64,000 bases of DNA from positions 23,812,545 to 23,876,544 of the forward strand of contig NC_088790.1 of assembly GCF_949628265.1 (NCBI RefSeq), read 5' to 3'. Made by a program: the position numbers and the translations under genes. Source of the DNA: Cloeon dipterum (lineage: Eukaryota; Arthropoda; Insecta; Ephemeroptera; Baetidae). This document shows, piece by piece, positions 61,606 to 64,000 of this stretch. Each line of letters begins with the position of its first letter. Within the stretch, counting starts at the first letter, position 1. Below the pieces are notes generated by a model, which saw only the letters and a list, made by a program, of their open reading frames with translations, searched no databases and had not been told where the DNA came from.

Positions 61606-62950
61606 CTACATGGGGCACTGCACTATCTCCGACTCAGGCCTCCGCCGCTCCTTCACACTCGCAACAGGAAGGCTTGATTTCCTCTCCGAAGTCGAGGACT
61701 CGGACGTCTTCAAAATTGACTCCAAGCCGATCTCCTCCAGTTTGTCCACCAAGCGAATGTTTGCGACCTCCTGAGAACAAAGTTGGTATTACTTGGGTGA
61801 TTAAATAAATGAAATAAAATAAAAAAACGTGACCTGTTTTTTATTTGTAATTTTTCGCCTTTAAAAATTTTATTTCCTTTAAAATATTTTTAATTTTCTT
61901 ATTTTCAAACTTGATTTTTCCGCCAAAATCATGACCTTCTAGATTAAATCATAAAATTAATTTAGGAAAAATATGTAAATCCCTGAAAATATACCTTAAC
62001 AACAAAATATTAAGGAAAAAATATCCAAGGGATTGAATAAAAAAATACCTTGCTGTTGGATCTCTTGTAACTCTTGGGGTAGGAGCCTTCGAGGGTCTTC
62101 CGGAGGTACTCGGCGCCGCTGGCGAAAAATCCAAGGCCAGAGACGGGCGAGGAGGGCCTCTCAGGACTGTTGCACGGCGTGGCGCAGGCAGAGATGGTGG
62201 GCGTGCCGATGGCAGCCGTGATTCCCCGCTCGTTCAGCAGTTTTGCCAGGCCGAGCGACGTCGAGAAGGTGCTGGTCGAGTTCCGACGGCTCAGAAGGCC
62301 CGGCTTTCGAGGCGTCTGGCACTCTGGCACCGGATCTCCCGCTGACACTTTCAACCCTGAGTAACTAAAGAGAGGGAAAGTCATTTTTGGTGCTTTAAGT
62401 GCATTTAATTCCTTAAAGTTAAACAAAAACTAAAAATTAAATCATTTCACTACGAGGTAAATTTATTTGGAATAAAATTTCTAAATTTTCAATGATATTT
62501 TTTGCATAAAATCGTAGAGATATTCGATATCGATTTTAATATTTTTTGGGGCTATCAACAACGCTTATAATATGCATGCTGACTTTAAAAATTAACCAAA
62601 AAATACCCTTAAAAAATAACTCTTATAGCCTTGGCCCAAAACTCGTTTTGTCACGCTGCTTTTCCATCACTGTTATGTGTGTAAGTAAATATTTACGCAT
62701 TTTAAAAACAGCAGGAACTTTCATGATAATTTTGTAAGGATGTCTTGAGATTGAGTAAAAAATACCAAACCCTGGATAAAAAATAAAATGTTACGATATT
62801 TTTAAAATAAATTATAAATAACCCGAAATGAAAAATACACTATTCCTACCTGGAGGTGACTTGTGTCAGGTCCTCAGGGTGCATCACAGTGGAGTTGGTG
62901 AAAGTGTACGTCATGCCTGTCGACTCAAATTGCTTGCCCAGGTAAATACT
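61606..62950 (-). CDS. milt: milton/TRAK kinesin-mitochondria adaptor, C-terminal part
   Basis: Three minus-strand exons were read: 62950-62850, 62364-62049 and 61770-61606. Their phases match and they encode the last 193 residues or so; the 5' exons lie beyond the right edge. Milton/TRAK proteins bind kinesin-1 through an N-terminal coiled coil (not in this window) and Miro on mitochondria, driving mitochondrial transport. Hallmarks here are GMTYTFTNSTVMHPEDLTQV, then RRNSTSTFSTSLGLAKLLNERGI, and IRLVDKLEEIGLESIL, which matches the vertebrate NLVDRLKRLGI segment. The Ser/Pro stretch between them (GTPTISACATPCNSPERPSS) looks phosphorylatable. The protein stops only about 38 residues after the LVDKL motif, shorter than the tails I recall for TRAK and fly milton. 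Stop codon TAG at 61608-61606 is followed by the palindrome at 61594-61547. The gene is convergent with CARM1. Confidence 0.92.
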
Positions 62951-64000
62951 CTGCAAATGAAAAGAAAAAGCGAATGTTGTGAATTGTGCTTTGAATAAAA
63001 TTAAGAAATAAATTAATAGATCTTCTGGAATAAATTTATCGAAATTTTATTTAACTGACTCTAGCCTGATTTGACGTGGAAAATTTTAATAAAAAACGGA
63101 TAATTTATTTAAATGATTTTAAAATACAGTAAAGTAATATTAATTTGTAGCTTTTATAAAATGTAAAGTATTGATTAGGCGAATTTTTTATAAATTCTGA
63201 GATAATTTAAGAGTTTCTGGACTTTGGTAAAATAACATACTGACCAAAGATTGAATGAAACAAAATTTTAAAACAATTAATTCAAGCTGTTGATGAATTT
63301 TCCTGCAAAAGTCTAAAACATGGTTCCAAATTCAATTTTAAGGCATTTTCCATGCTAATTTTGAGCTCCTAAACTTTCTAATAATGCCATTAAAGCTTTT
63401 GTTTCGAAAAACATTTAAAAACGGGAGTGATTTTGAGTGTTAGAACTGTAAAATGATTTGGTCATGAGAGTAAATTACTTTTTTACAAGAACTTAATATT
63501 CCTGTTTATGAATAAAATTATTGCAAACAAAGAGTTTTGATCAGACCGAGCGAAAAAATAATAAAAGGAACAGAAAAGTAAATAAAAAAGGGGATTGAAT
63601 ATAAATATATTTAATGAAGTTGACAGAAATACGTAAATATAACTTTCATTTTGTATAAAAGTATTTGGTTTTTAACCGAAACCTATGAAGAAATTGACAG
63701 GCAAGCCAGTCCCTCATTAATTTACATTTTTTAAGGATAATTCTTTGACAGTTTTCAGAAACGTTCACAGATTTGGCAATCCCCTTTATATAAAATATCT
63801 TTTTGGTCTTAGCTATAGGGCTGTGAACTTTAGACTGTTTACTGGAGCAAATGTTTCAGTCATCCTTGTAAACAGGTTCATTTTGTAAAGAAAATTATTC
63901 CAATATTTCACCAAACTCTAGTAGAATATATTAAAAAAATGTTTTTTATAAAAGGGGTCACGCAATTTCTCTACTTATTAAAATAAATCATTTTCTGAAA
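62951..64000 (-). other. milton intron continuing past the window edge
   Basis: AT-rich DNA upstream of the exon that begins at 62950. No further milton exon was recognised before the end of the window, and nothing else was found. Confidence 0.6.

Noticed and set aside
61597-61608. TMV-type CARYYA readthrough context after the milton TAG
   Set aside because: The bases after TAG are CAGCAC, which fail the fifth and sixth positions of CARYYA. Any readthrough would have to depend on the downstream stem instead.

Overview
The window is animal nuclear DNA, almost certainly from an arthropod and most likely an insect. It is AT-rich, its genes are split by GT-AG introns of about 50 bp to 12 kb, and the recognisable products are an NK1/slouch homeodomain protein, a CARM1-type arginine methyltransferase, a milton/TRAK kinesin adaptor and an OTULIN-family deubiquitinase. 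The species or order cannot be read from the sequence. No prokaryotic genes, tRNA, rRNA or CRISPR array were seen.

Layout. (1) 1-4,000: a head-to-head pair. An unrecognised AT-hook protein lies on the minus strand and a small acidic coiled-coil protein on the plus strand, sharing an intergenic promoter that carries a 14-G run. (2) 4,000-44,400: a gene-poor regulatory landscape of about 40 kb holding only slou (minus strand, two coding exons separated by an 11.8 kb intron). About 18 GC-richer, microsatellite-bearing islands of 0.3-0.9 kb are spaced through AT-rich DNA, which fits the enhancer field of a developmental transcription factor. Dispersed repeats and two long foldback (inverted-repeat) elements lie here. 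(3) 44,780-53,594: a 12-exon OTULIN-like gene on the minus strand. (4) 54,619-59,466: CARM1, nine coding exons on the plus strand, head-to-head with the OTULIN-like gene. (5) 61,606 to beyond the right edge: the last three coding exons of milton on the minus strand, convergent with CARM1, with a near-perfect 23-bp palindrome 11 nt after its stop codon.

All exon-intron models were assembled by hand from splice signals and reading-frame phase, and every junction listed is phase-consistent. The weakest join is the first exon of the OTULIN-like gene, 4 kb from the next exon. Two genes (219-1,688 and 2,791-3,793) have clear exon structure but no family I recognise.

The genes have no obvious shared pathway. 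slou is a mesoderm/neural identity factor, CARM1 methylates histones and coactivators, the OTULIN-like enzyme should remove linear ubiquitin, and milton links mitochondria to kinesin. The most unusual items are the membrane-segment-containing yet catalytically intact OTULIN-like protein, the foldback with convergent CTCF-like motifs at its ends, the hAT-type MITE with an 8-bp target duplication, a repeat family of at least eight copies, and the post-stop hairpin of milton.
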